Assembly: GCF_023078275.1 (NCBI RefSeq)
Contig: NC_062977.1
Coordinates: 8,453,118 to 8,517,117 of the forward strand
Direction of reading: 5' to 3'
Length of the DNA stretch: 64,000 nucleotides
Source of the DNA: Leguminivora glycinivorella
Lineage: Eukaryota; Arthropoda; Insecta; Lepidoptera; Tortricidae
This document shows, one piece after another, positions 22,272 through 33,504 of the stretch (the stretch's first letter is position 1; every line of letters begins with the position of its first letter). Made by a program: the position numbers and the translations under genes. The notes beneath the pieces were generated by a model. That model saw nothing but the letters and a program-made list of their open reading frames with translations. It was not told the DNA's origin and did not search any database.

Positions 22272-23142
22272 TTAAATTGTTCAACGAGAACGAAGAGCAA
22301 TCTACCGACGAGTTTGACTTTCCGATTCCGAGAGACCTTAGAAATTTCCACGTGTCCGCCATGGAAGAAGACAAAACATTTTCGTAGATGTGCCGACGCT
22401 TAGCAGCCCTCACCATTTGATTGCATCGGTTCCTAGCAACTTTGAACAGACGCCAGTTCTCATCGCACCGATCGCGCTTGAGAGTCCGGAAGGCTTTATC
22501 ACGTTTCCGCATTGCCATACGGACACCGCTGGTAATCCAAGGAGCCGGAGGTCGTCGTAACCGTACCTCTCGCACCGGGGCGTGCACATCGAACAGTTGC
22601 TGAACTGTAGTGCTGAAAGTAGAGATTTTTTCATCAACTGTCGGTGCAGCGAACGTCGGTGTCCAATCAATAGAGGCGGCATCACGCTTCAGCTTTTCAA
22701 TGTCCATGCGAGCATAGTTACGGACTCGTACTACCGTGGGCTTATTCTTGGGAGCCTTTATTTTGTAGGTGACATATATCAAGTCATGCCGCGAAAACCC
22801 CGGTGCTAACATCTGCCCTACACCGACTACGTGTTCGGTAGATGACGTGAGAACAACATCCAACCATGTGTCAGGTGAATCCAAGTTTCGGTGAGTTGCC
22901 TTTAGGGGTAAAATGGAGAAATCATTCGCTTCCACGGCAGACCTAAGACTACGCGATCTGACATTGTCCTTCAGCAGGTCAGTGTTGAAGTCACCCATGA
23001 TAATGTGATGTGCACACTCGAAGCCAACAGAAGAGAGCAGGTTTTCTAAGGAGGAAAAATAGTCAACCATGGGGGGACAGTAGACCACACCTATGATCAC
23101 ATTGACCCCGCGTACCTTAGCCTCTATGACTAGGTGTTCCAT
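22272..23142 (-). pseudogene. LINE apurinic endonuclease domain plus linker, truncated
   Basis: The open frame is 297 codons counting a few codons read into the LTR. It contains IGVVYCPP (residues ~17-24), GDFNTDLL (50-57, the metal-binding/catalytic Asp-Asn motif of AP-endonuclease-like LINE nucleases) and SRHDLIYV (117-124, the terminal catalytic His-Asp). The rest is a basic linker rich in Arg/Lys before the polymerase. The family endonuclease is normally ~220-240 residues, and its N-terminus with the first catalytic residues is missing here. The apparent ATG start at 23142 is a truncation artefact. It would nick target DNA for target-primed reverse transcription in an intact element. Its frame is continuous with the polymerase part if the 21050-22267 insertion and one copy of the duplication are removed. 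Confidence 0.85.
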
Positions 23143-23699
23143 TGAAATATGACTGATATAATACTTACTGAAAGTTTTTTATTGGGAGGAAAGGCGAAAA
23201 AGGTGTACGTAATATCTTTTTCTATCATGTCATGTACTAAGCTACAAAAGTGCATGGCGAATTATCTAATCAATGAATTCATTCATAATTTCTCCATGCA
23301 TATATCTATTTACATAATTATGTAGGTAAATATGAACGGAATTTTGAATACTGATGATTTTGGATGATAGATGTTAAACAGCATTCATTTTAATTGGTTT
23401 ATACTTTCCGGATACCTATTATATTTTTCCTCGTGTAGGTGTTCTGAAAAGTGTCCTGCACTTTAGCAATGCTTTTTCAACCATCGTGCATGGAAATCTT
23501 CTCAATGCTTTAAAATTTCACTTTACGGCATCTTTTACTTTTTCGGATGAAATTGTAGATTGTCACATGCGAGCAAAATTACATATTTTAGGGTAGGGCT
23601 ATTCAAAATAAATGAGGTAATTAAAAGAATTCATATTTGAGCCCTGAGCGAGCGTTGCGAGGGATTGATGGTACTTAGTGATTGATGTGTACTACCAAG

Positions 23700-23829
23700 G
23701 TACAGTCACGGACTTTAATTGTTGATCCATATCTAGCTCATTTTATACTGGAGGGTCATAGCTTAACTATGAGATGTCCAGTATAAAATGAGCTAGAAGT
23801 GGATCAACAATTAAAGTCCGTGACCGTAC
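23700..23829. mobile_element. 130-bp foldback MITE
   Basis: GTACAGTCACGGACTTTAAT and its complement TTAAAGTCCGTGACCGTAC bound an almost perfect hairpin (CTCATTTTATACTGGA inner arms). Confidence 0.85.
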
Positions 23830-24012
23830 TACTGAAAAAAAAAACAAATATTAAGACAATCGCAGAAATGTTTACTTAATTCGATTTTAAGTAGGTAAAT
23901 ATACGAGTAATGTATTTACCTACGTAATCGTATATACCGATTCGCTAATGTAATTTTATATATACCTATTTGGAATTAAATTTATAATACCCGAAAATAG
24001 TTGTAAACTTTC

Positions 24013-24240
24013 TTTTCAGTACAGATGGTGTTTTTTTTACGCACTAGTGCAAGAAGTGGTTCATTACATGCCAGGTCGAAACTTCGGAGGCTCATCTGTA
24101 CTGAAAAACGTCGTACGATACACGTGCGAAAAGGAAATTCGTAACTCGTGTCGATTTAAAACACTCCCTTCGGTCGTGTTTTAATTTATCGCCACTCGTT
24201 TCTAACTTCCTTTTTTACGCACTTGTATCGTAATGTACTA
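24013..24240 (+). mobile_element. MITE of the CAGTACAGATGG family, copy 1
   Basis: TTTTCAGTACAGATGG starts the element; CATCTGTACTGAAAAACG is its internal inverted partner. A second hairpin follows (GTGCGAAAAGGAA / TTCCTTTTTTACGCAC). Copies at 26135 (minus) and 51403 (plus). Confidence 0.85.
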
Positions 24241-25630
24241 TTTTATCTCCTTTAATATTATAAAAAATTCGGGAACTAAATTAATAACATGTTATAGAAC
24301 TATCGCGTAAACAGGTGCTTACAAGAAATCATAACATCTACCCTCGTAATTGAACATGGTGACTACGACAATTGCCATTCTATTTCAAAACTAAGTATGT
24401 TAATTATGTCATGATACGATCTTCGTCAAATTTGAGACAATTTGGAGTAATAAAATAAAGTTTTATGTTGCATTTACTTTGATGCGGTCTCTACAACCTG
24501 TTATTATGGGACAAAGGGACTTTCGGTCCCATGTCGGACCATTAAATACTCCTTCCTATCATTTTAATGGGTTCCTAATATTATTTAACCACAGAAAATT
24601 ATGAAGCAATTTTACAAATAGCGCTGCGAGAGAATAGAGTTTCTTAAAAAACATTGAATGTTACCTCAGCCTTAGAAGCGAGTATAAACAACTAATTAAA
24701 CAATAATAACCTAATAACACAGTAAAATTAAATTAAGCTTACAGCATAGAGCAAAATACGAGTAAGAATTAAAATTTTAAGGACAATAAAATTCTTTGGC
24801 GCAGATGTATCTTAGTTCCACTACTCCCCGGAGGATGGCGCTGTTACTTATCATGCATATTTTAACCTTTAGCAGGCGTGGATACCTTTTATAATTTTCA
24901 TTAATAGAAATTAAGGTAGGTACTTAATTCTAACCATAAATGTGATGACAGTTAAAACAAATACAATAGAAATTAACTATCGGTGAACCGACTAAATAAA
25001 AATTCTAACCACGTCCGTGCCCACCATAAAATTATTAATACAGGGGAAATGTCAGGCAGGCCACATTCAAACAGTCATACATCAGGTGCACCTAATTGAC
25101 TTTAACTACCCATTAGATATATGTAAGCAATTACTGTGCTACGTATCTATTATATGTTTAATTACGTGCTTTTTCTTGTTTATGGGCGGGCTCAAAGCAT
25201 GTCATTAGTTGTTGCACAAATGGCGAAAAAAACCGTTCGTTGGGCCCCGCCTCGGATCGCCATACATTTGTATTCTTTGAGCAGCACCGCTGCGGCGGAG
25301 CGGAACGTAACTGTGCCGCGACATGCAACCACCCCCGGTTAAGGGCTACGAATATACCTTCAGAATTTTGATCGAGCTTTCTATTGTTATTACTACATAA
25401 TGATAAGCATGTACAAGCTGATTATGAGGATTTATTGTTATTGCAGGTACTGGCGTGATAGGCTCGCGTTACACGCGCCATCATGACGCTTAAGAGATGA
25501 GGCCTGCTAACCCACATACCTACCCATTATATCCAGCAGTGGGATCTGAAGTGGCTTCAAACTTTTATAGTGGCAATTAAAGCCGTGCGAATTTCAAACT
25601 CATGAATTTTTAACACCGCGACGGTGTCTT
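24241..25630. other. No gene recognised
   Basis: AT-rich apart from a GC-richer patch at about 25235-25345. The open frames at 25017-25342 show no recognisable domain. Confidence 0.35.
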
Positions 25631-25639
25631 CAGACTTTG

Positions 25640-25830
25640 AGTTCGAGCTAGGTTGCGCTATGACATGGGGTTCTTCAAGAAGCAGGTATTTAGGGTTCTC
25701 AAGGTCGGCAACGCATAAGTGGCTCCCCTGATGTTGCTTATGTCCATGGGCGGCGATGACTGCTTACCATCAGGCGGCTGCAGACGATCGTCTGCTCGTT
25801 TGCTGCCTATTTCATTAAAAAAAAAGGTAG
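25640..25830 (+). mobile_element. LINE 3' end
   Basis: GGTTCTTCAAGAAGCAGGTA, TAAGTGGCTCCCCTGATGTT, CATGGGCGGCGATGACTGC and CTTACCATCAGGCGGCTGC end in poly-A. This matches the common lepidopteran LINE 3' module, more complete here than at 1880. A shorter diverged relative lies near 29490-29590. Confidence 0.7.
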
Positions 25831-26134
25831 TTTGAATATCAAGCAACGCCAGGTATACAGGATGTAACATTAATGCCGGTGATCCATTTAAGAGCATAAC
25901 CGGTATCGAATAGCGGTTACGAATACCACTTCCTTTTTTTTAAATAAACACCATGAAAATTAAAGGTAATGTATAAGCCGTAGGATTTATCTTCGGCAAT
26001 TATGTTACATAGTGTATAAGGATGGCTCTGGTAGAATGTAGTATTTACAGGATACTTTGAGCATAGATAGATTTGTAAAATTTGAGAATTGATACTTGCC
26101 AAAAAATCTACTTTTAGTCGACGGTCAGTACGTT

Positions 26135-26372
26135 GCAAAATAGTACGAGCACATTACGATACAAGTGCAAAAGGAAGTTCGAAACGAGTGGCGATAAATT
26201 AAAACACGATCGAAGTAAGTGTTTTAAATCGACACGAGTTACGAATTTCCTTTTCGCACGTGTATCGAACGACGTTTTTCAGTACAGATGGCCCTCCGAA
26301 GTTTCGACCTGGCATATAATGAACCACTTCTCGCACTAGTGTGTAAAAAAAACACCATCTGTACTGAAAACA
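26135..26372 (-). mobile_element. MITE of the CAGTACAGATGG family, copy 2
   Basis: Complement of 24013-24240, ending CATCTGTACTGAAAA. The open frames on both strands come from the repeated hairpins. Confidence 0.85.
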
Positions 26373-26719
26373 ATTATAAACATTAACGTAAAAATATGAA
26401 GTCACAATATTGCTCCTATACCTACGACAGCGGCCCACGGCTGGGCGGTACGCGCCCGCCTTCCAGATGGTATCTCGCTTAAATGGACACCATCATAGAA
26501 ATTAGGTAGCTTTTTTTAGTTTATACTTTTTATGTAATTTATCTAATGGCTACTTTGGTTAGGTTCACAACTTATAACATCTTACTACTGTGCTAAAAAG
26601 TTTATATTTTATACTTAGACTCAGTATGACATTGACACCTATCCTTTGAAGAGACTTACAGTGCCAGGGCTCCGTGGACCAAAGGGTGCGACACCAAATG
26701 GATTTGAATTACCTATATT

Positions 26720-26968
26720 AAATAAATATATATTATAGGACATTCTTACACAGATTTACTGAATCCCACAGTAAGCTCAAGATGGCTTGTGTTGCAGGTA
26801 CTCAGACAACGATATATATAATATACAAATACTTATATACATAGAAAACATCCATGACTCAGGAACAAATATTTGTGTTCATCACACAAATAAATGCCCT
26901 TACCGGGAATCGAACCCGGGACCGCTGCGTAGCAGGCAGGGTCACTACGCGCTAGGCCAGACCGGTCG
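26720..26968 (-). mobile_element. tRNA-derived SINE, best-preserved head
   Basis: On the minus strand: GACGACCGGTCTGGCCTAG, then GGTCCCGGGTTCGATTCCCG (intact B box), then the ATGAACACAAATATTTG body. The tail ends near CTGTGTAAGAATGTCC. Confidence 0.9.
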
Positions 26969-27094
26969 TCAAAATAATATAAATTAAATATTAACGATAG
27001 GGATCCTTTGTGTCAGTGTCAATAGTGGCGTTTCTTCAAACAAAATCGTCATTTTAGAAAGTGACATATCAGATCAATATCTTAAATAAGAATC

Positions 27095-27270
27095 GGTCCG
27101 TAAGAATGTAAGCCTGTAAGGTCCGCACGTGTGCAAGACCGGTGCTGCCGCTGGTGGCAGCTGGGAGGGCGGTTCGGGCGGCACCGTCCCGCCTCGCCGT
27201 TTGTGCTGCGGATAAAGGACGCCCGACCCCGTGGAAATCGGAGTTATGTTACTATAGTTTACGATAAACA
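27095..27270 (+). repeat. Clustered repeat R, copy 1 (most diverged)
   Basis: GCTGGGAGGGCGGTTCGGGC, CCGCCTCGCCGTTTGTGCTG, GATAAAGGACGCCCGACCCC and CGTGGAAATCGG follow the same order as copies 2-4. Confidence 0.55.
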
Positions 27271-27591
27271 GTTAAATAATGATAAGTAATATATTCTCTG
27301 AGATCAATAATTTAAATTAATTAACTGACAGTACAAAGTAGAGGGCAATTCTTTAATTGCCCTCTACTATGAGTCTTTACTCATAATATACATCCATAAG
27401 TACTTATGAGTAAAGGTGAACAACTCGGTTTAAGGCTTCGTATTCCGGAACGTGGACTTCTAAGTTAGAATCTTGCGTATACAGATCGAATAGGCGTTTG
27501 TTTTGTTTGTGTTTACTAATTTTAAATATGTGTTCTCTATTCGAACACGTCACTCACACATACAACAGGTGACTTTCTTAAGTTTTTCACC

Positions 27592-27742
27592 TATAGTGCG
27601 AAAATTTTTCCTTCGTATTTTTCCGGAAACGTTCGTATTTGTCGTGCTAATTCAGACAGTGTACGTCTTGTACTGAGACTGACTGAATTAGCATGAAACG
27701 TTCGTACGTTTCCGTAAAAAAACGGAGGAAATTCTTTTCGCA
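27592..27742. mobile_element. Foldback MITE with GTGCGAAAA ends
   Basis: TAGTGCGAAAATTTTTCC pairs with GAAATTCTTTTCGCACTA. CGTGCTAATTCAG pairs with CTGAATTAGCATG. A partial copy lies at 29813-29936. Confidence 0.7.
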
Positions 27743-27774
27743 CTACATCTGTATTAGTGGCCTAGTCGAATCCC

Positions 27775-27935
27775 CAATGTAAGATTCGTATGGTGACAAT
27801 CAGCAAGCGCCCGCGCCACGTGAGCATCTAAGAGGGCGGCTCGGCCCGCCTTGCTGATTGTGACGAATAAAAAACTGCTCGGCCACGACAGTTCCGTGGA
27901 AATATGCTCCTTATGATAAACAAAAATAGGTATCT
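27775..27935 (+). repeat. Clustered repeat R, copy 2
   Basis: GGTGACAATCAGCAAGCGCC, then CCCGCCTTGCTGATTGTG, ACGAATAAAAAACTGC, CCGTGGAAAT and TGCTCCTTATGATAAACAAA. Confidence 0.7.
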
Positions 27936-27954
27936 TAATAGTACATTACATCAG

Positions 27955-28085
27955 AGGCCGGGAAAATGAGGATTTCCGGCCAAGTGGGTATATACGGCCG
28001 AGCGAGCGTGCGAGCGAGGCCGGATAGGGATACGAGGCCGGGAATCCGTTTTCACGCCGAGGCATGTATAGTGCTTTTCTCAAAC
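27955..28085. mobile_element. GGCCGGGAA repeat
   Basis: GAGGCCGGGAAAATGAGGAT and GAGGCCGGGAATCCGTTTTC frame a GCGAGCGTGCGAGCGAG core. Probably a MITE-like element; the class is not determined. Confidence 0.45.
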
Positions 28086-28278
28086 ATACAATGAAATAAA
28101 ATAAAATGCTCTAAAGGACAATATTTTATTTATTAAGTGACAAAATACAAATACACTCAAACGTCAAGTGTGACAAGTATCCAGATCACACAAAAATTAA
28201 AAGTGACATGACAGTACTGACAGCTTACTTAAAAAAGTTACTTTGCAGGCCTAGGCCTAAAAAATAATATGAAATCCC

Positions 28279-28655
28279 TTTACAGTCCTCTCGAGTTGTT
28301 GCGCCCAAAAAGCGACACTTCCCAGACCATTTTAAGGAACGTAAAGACAATATTTCATTGCATGTTTGAGAAAATGTGCTTTTTGACACAGCCCAAAAGT
28401 TTTCCAGACCGGCCTGAAGTACCAATCGGAAAATCTTTGCCGTTCGGTAACTAACAGAAGGCACAACTTTTCGTAGGACTAATTTGTAATGTAAGATTTG
28501 TAAGGTGACAATCATATTTTTATATAGCACGCGAGAGCAGCAGCTGTGGGGGTGGCGCGGCCCGCCTTGCTGATTGTGCCCCGAATAAAGAAGTGCCCGG
28601 CCCCGACAACCCCGTGGAAATTCGGTTCGTTATGCTCCTTATGATAAACAAAAAT
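28279..28655 (+). repeat. Composite unit: 'CACAGCCCAAAAG' block plus repeat R, copy 3
   Basis: The block TTTTGACACAGCCCAAAAG...GGCACAACTTTTCGTAGGAC (to ~28480) is followed by repeat R (CCCGCCTTGCTGATTGTGC, CCGAATAAAGAAGTGCCC, CCGTGGAAATTCGG, ATGCTCCTTATG). The same order recurs at 28858-29350, so the pair is a duplicated composite. Confidence 0.7.
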
Positions 28656-28857
28656 ATCTTAAATGTGAAACACTGATTCAAACTTTCACGATTTTTACAC
28701 ATATTTAAAATTGCAAACGGGACTTAATCGCGTATTTACTATGTTTTAAACACTATGTTTTAAATACTAACCTCCGACGTTTCAAGGACGGCATTGTCCC
28801 CGTAGTCTTATGTCTGCTTGCATAAACATAAAATTTGCAATTTTAAATATCTTAAAT

Positions 28858-29350
28858 GTGCTTTTTGACACAGCCAAAAGTTTTCCAGACCGCACTGAGA
28901 GAAATTTGCATTGTGAATTTAACAAGTTCGACTTGTTGCGGTTTATCCGTTTGAATCAGCCAAACGTATGTTTAAAACAATATGTGTCAGGTTGTTTTTA
29001 TAAAATCGACTTGTTGATTCAAATATATTGCCGATTCAAATGACAAGTAGCTTGTTGTTTGAACCAAAGAGCACGTAGGCGCTATTTTAACCAAAAAACT
29101 TGTTGAACGAACATGAAAACTGGTTGTATTTACTCTCAGTGCGGCCTGAAGTACCAACCGGAAAATCTTTGTCGTCCGGTACCTAACAGAAGGCACAACT
29201 TTTTGTAGGACTCTAGTTTGTAATGTATTTATAGCACGCGAGAGCGGCAGCTGAGAGGGCGGCGAAGCCCGCCTTGCTGATTGTGCCCCGAATAAAGAAC
29301 TGCCCTGCCCCGCCAGCCCCGTGGAATTTCGGTTCGTTATGCTCCTTATG
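28858..29350 (+). repeat. Composite unit, second copy, carrying a nested MITE
   Basis: Same block and repeat R order as 28279-28655. The first block is split by 28897-29142. Confidence 0.7.
28897..29142. mobile_element. MITE with CACTGAGAG ends, nested
   Basis: Terminal CACTGAGAGAAAT and ATTTACTCTCAGTG are imperfect inverted repeats. The undisturbed sibling (28400 region) reads AGACCGGCCTGAAG. Here AGACCG and CGGCCTGAAG lie on either side, implying a CG target duplication of 2 (perhaps 3) bases. CACTG ends recall the CACTA/EnSpm group, but the class is only suggested. Confidence 0.7.
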
Positions 29351-29640
29351 CTTAGGCGCTAAACATGCACTTACAGAATGACTGGTGATAATTTTACTTA
29401 CTTTTGAAAGATTACCTTATTTAGCGGCGTCTTCTTGATGGGATGTATGCTCAGAATTATATTTTTGTATGCGATAGGAAGCCCTTTACAGGTCTCCTGA
29501 TGGTAAACGATCACTGCCGCCAGTGCCGCCCATGGACACTCGAAACACCAGAAAGGTTGGAGGTCAGCCTTTAAGATGGGTGTAATTACGCTCTGTAGTC
29601 TTTCATTAGCCACCTTCTCATACCACCACTCTTTCTTTTC

Positions 29641-29714
29641 ATACCACCTTCAAAGACCCAACCCTTGAAAGAAGTCTAAACTTCTTTCAAGGGTTGGGTC
29701 TTTGAAGATGGTAT
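29641..29714. repeat. Near-perfect 34-bp stem hairpin with 6-base loop
   Basis: The stem starts ATACCACCTTCAAAGACCC and its inverted arm ends GGGTCTTTGAAGATGGTAT. The loop is TCTAAA; one mismatch is visible in 34 pairs. No gene lies around it. Confidence 0.8.
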
Positions 29715-29812
29715 GTTGTCACCATAACATTTATAACAGCCCAGTGTGGGAGCACCATAAGGCACCATGCAGCGATATCAACGAGCGGCTTCTCAGGTTT
29801 CTCCTCCTTTAT

Positions 29813-29936
29813 ACAGATGTAGTGCGTAAGTACACACAGTGCAACTTGTAGGTGAGACTGACTGAAATAGCATGACACGTTCGTACGTTTCCGTAACAAA
29901 TACGAAGGCAAATCTTTTCGCACTGCATCTGTACCT
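29813..29936. mobile_element. Partial MITE related to 27592-27742
   Basis: ACAGATGTAGTGCG at the left and TTTTCGCACTGCATCTGTA at the right are inverted ends. The central CGTTCGTACGTTTCCGTAA is shared with the 27.6 kb element. Confidence 0.65.
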
Positions 29937-30159
29937 ACTCGTATCTTCTAAAATACAGAAACAACCTCATAAGTTATTGATAAACAGAGTGGAATCCGCG
30001 TCGTGTAGTACACGGTGTTCAATCGTTCCCGCAATAAAACCGTATTTTACAACGCACCATAAATATGGTCAATATGTCGAGCGGCTTTGTCGATCCTGAC
30101 AAATTGCTCGCCTGCCGCATTGTTGCTCGCCGAACGAGCGACTTTTGTCGACCCTTTCG

Positions 30160-30643
30160 TAGTTGGAGATACGGTAAGAGGAATTTCTATCCTCGTACGT
30201 TAGTTGTGATAATATTAGATTTTACAGTGTTATTTTGCAATAAGGTTGCCTAGGAAAATATAACTTATTTTTAACTTTATTGTTATTTGTAGTTAAATTG
30301 ACAACTTTATTTTATATGAAATTTAACTGTAGGTAATAGATTGCCAGTTAAAGAGTTAGTCTAGTCCATGGTTGCCTCGGTTGCCTAGACCAAACCATAC
30401 TTTTTAATATGATAATCTGTTAAAGTTAGATTATGTTATGTACATTTTTTTTTCGCGAGTTTTCATTTGATCTAAATACATAGTACCTAATACAACTAAA
30501 TATCAAAATAAAACGTTAACAATATCAGACCGTGCGCAATCTTTCTAGGCAACCTAATTTTAAAGTGTCATTGTTAATCATCATTTTTTGTCATAACTAA
30601 ATAACGCATGAGAATAGAAATTCCTTATACCGTATCTTCGACC
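30160..30643. mobile_element. ~480-bp foldback element
   Basis: GTTGGAGATACGGTAAGAGG and AATTTCTAT on the left pair with ATAGAAATTCC and TTATACCGTATCTTCGAC on the right. AAGGTTGCCTAGGAAAAT pairs imperfectly with TCTTTCTAGGCAACCT further in. No protein. Confidence 0.65.
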
Positions 30644-30644
30644 A

Positions 30645-32270
30645 TCACGTTATGTCTCTCGCACCACAATGGCGAATGACTTTGCCGACTATCACACTCA
30701 CTCCGACCTTTTGAGAGAATGTTGCAAATCGCTTTTATTATGTCTTGTGGATCGCGAAGATTCTCCGGTTTTCAATTTCGAATGATAAATGGGATTCCTC
30801 TTTTTCATTGTATTTGCCAATAACTTGTATAGTCGATAATTTTACAACAAAGTGTTTGGTTTGTGGACGGCGACAATGGGACGGTCGGTCGGGATCAGTG
30901 ATATTCAAGATCAAAGCAAATAAAAGTTTAAATTTTGATCCCCATTATTCGATTGGTATGTTGTTTATTTTTTGTATAGATGTCCATTATTAAAATTTCA
31001 CAATATATGTAGTTGCCGACCCAAAAAATCACATTAATGTTTAGAAATTGTTTAAGATAACAGCCAGTGCTTTCTGTTTAGGGCAAAAGACTTGGCCATG
31101 AATCCAGATTATAGGGGATTAGAGTGACCTCTAACCCCTTAAAATCCGCATAACTAATGGATAATTAAAAAAAAAGATGATTAAATACTATGATGGTTTC
31201 AGTACTACTTCCTCCTAACGCTATCTTGGCATTTGGTTGGCTCATGAGGAGAGCGGTTTTAGGTCCACTTTAGCAATATTATGATGAAATACTTTACTGT
31301 GTATTAGATATATATTATACATATTAAGGTTCAAACTTTAAGATACGTCAAATGTTATTAGACCTAAATTGATATTATGCTATCCTATGAGCTAGATCGG
31401 ATATGACAGTTCCAAAATAGACGTTTTTGTTTGAATTAATGTCTGTCTAGACATCTACAAACTCAAAAATATTTGACTAAAACCATACTGCACAATAAAT
31501 TAGTGCCCCAACAAAAACAAATTACTGTGAAAATGGAATACAAACCCTCTTCGTCCCCTACTATTAGGAGATGATGTAGCGATACTTGCGCAGACGCAGT
31601 TGCGAGACATTTCGTACTCCGCGTCATTTGAAACAGTCGACATCCGTGACTGTTATACCACCATAAACCTTGTAAGCATTACAACAGGGTTTTAAATCAG
31701 AATCATTGTTTTGGAAGTTTCGTTGTAGTGAAATATAATCTAAAGTAACCGTGACGGGTGAATAGGGCATAAAAAACATATAAATCAAAGTCAAAAAGGC
31801 ATGGAGAATGGGCATCGCGGGCCGCGGGTAGATTGTCACCAGCTGTTGTTGAGTTTCGGGGGCTTCGGTCGCTGCTACAAAGCTTTGTGCTTCCCATCAA
31901 TAATAAGGGTAATTTTCGGCATTTTGTCACATTAGCGATACCTATTGTTGTTTGTCTACTGTTGTAAATTCCTACTGGTTGTTATTTTTTGCTTATTAAT
32001 AAGTAGGTTTGCGAATAGGATAATGTCCTTTTAATTTTATTGTATGATGTAATTCAAACATTATCCCTAAGTAAGTATAAATCTACTTTTATTTTATGAA
32101 CTCGGTATATTTGCGAACAATCAAACCTAAGTCAATACCTTACTTGTGTTACATTCTATTCTAACCCTACATCCGGTATTACTTAGGTTTCATTGTTTTG
32201 TAAGTGTTTTTTTCTACTCCCGAACTGTTATACGTCATTTACACGGTCGTGCATAGTTCTTTAAAACCCT
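30645..32270. other. No gene recognised
   Basis: AT-rich sequence. Open frames at 30745-30993 and 31624-31930 carry no recognisable domain. Confidence 0.35.
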
Positions 32271-32274
32271 ACAT

Positions 32275-32410
32275 AAAGGTCTATTCCCCAAAGCCAGTGT
32301 CCGCCGGCTTTCCGCGCATGCGCGCAGTATCGAAAAATCTGAAAACGCATTGTTTGGCTCTGTAACCATGGCAACGCCTTATAACGACACTGCGCGAGTG
32401 CGCGGAAAGG
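32275..32410. mobile_element. Repeat shared with 10.6 kb, inverted
   Basis: GTCTATTCCCCAAAGCC, GCGCATGCGCGCAGTATCG and CTGTAACCATGGCAACGC mirror 10600-10725. Confidence 0.7.
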
Positions 32411-32525
32411 CTTTGGGCAGCTGAGCTGACAGTGCAAACCTTTGCGTCAAAATACAGGAAGCAGTGTGAATTTCACGAAAGTTATTCAAGAAAACTATTA
32501 AAAACTAAGTGCATGGTCGTAGAAA

Positions 32526-32665
32526 AAGTATTGTATGCAACGGTGTTTAACTGGGTCAAAAAATACTCGTGTCGTCTCAATAACAATTTTCGGCTTCGCC
32601 TCAAATTGTTACCCACGCCACTCGTCTTTTTTGACCTCCTTTAAACGCCTGTTGCATAAAATACT
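32526..32665. mobile_element. 140-bp MITE
   Basis: AGTATTGTATGCAACGGTGT at the left is matched imperfectly inverted by AAACGCCTGTTGCATAAAAT at the right. Confidence 0.65.
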
Positions 32666-33504
32666 ATAACCTAACGTACGTACTTGCCTAACAATTTATA
32701 CCCGATTCTTTTACCTAAATTTCTGATTAGGTACGTAACACTAGGTCGACGATTAGAGTGTTGTTTGTTGGTGTTCGTTTCAATACCTAACATAAGATTG
32801 CATTTCAAAAAGGATCTTCTATAAATTGTGTCATACAGCTCATGAGCCTAACGTTATAAAGTAAATATTAGCTCCCCGTGTATTATTTTAGCGACAGACC
32901 TGTAATTTTGCGGTTCCACCAGTCGAGTCGGCAAATTTGAAGCATGTCTTCATTACATATGCGTGTTTGAATGTTTTAGCAGTATTTGATATGATTATTG
33001 CAGGTTAGACAGCTTTATGCAACCTGCGCCATTATGTGGCTTGAAAAGTGCAGGACTAAATAGGCACGTTTTATTGTGAGTGGGTTGGTAGGTACTATTT
33101 ATTTTTATTTATTAAATATTTATTGCTTCTGGACACTTATTTCCTTACCTTTCGTTCAAGTCAGAGACTTTAGTGAAAGCTTTAATGTTACAGATACAAG
33201 CCCCCCTCTCTCTCTCAGATTAATTTCAACGAGTAGGAGAGAACGTTTTAGGTGGGTACCTAATTAACGACTTAATCCCTAAAATGTATGGGAACCTGGG
33301 AACAAAAAAGGAAAGAATTATGAAAACTTTCTCGGGTATTTTGGGAAATCGGGTAGATCTTGCTAAGCATGTAAGATCATGAAAATACTTTACCAGCCTA
33401 CTCGTACCAAATGTTAATAATACAAACTTTTTGGGAATTCCTGAGGTACATTTAGCTAATAAATCAATCCTAACTTGGCTAATAAATCAATTTAATCAGT
33501 AAAC

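Larger units (their letters stand above)
19062..23145 (-). mobile_element. 5'-truncated LINE (Jockey superfamily, CR1/L2-like), split by an LTR element
   Basis: Minus-strand order: endonuclease part (22272-23142), interrupting LTR retroelement (21050-22267), reverse transcriptase part (19382-21049), then a 3' end GTGCAATAAAGTTTAAATAA with tandem TAAA units at 19062-19090. The endonuclease lacks its N-terminal third, so the copy is 5' truncated near 23145. No target duplication was seen around the outer ends. At least two frameshifts inactivate the polymerase C-terminus. Confidence 0.9.
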
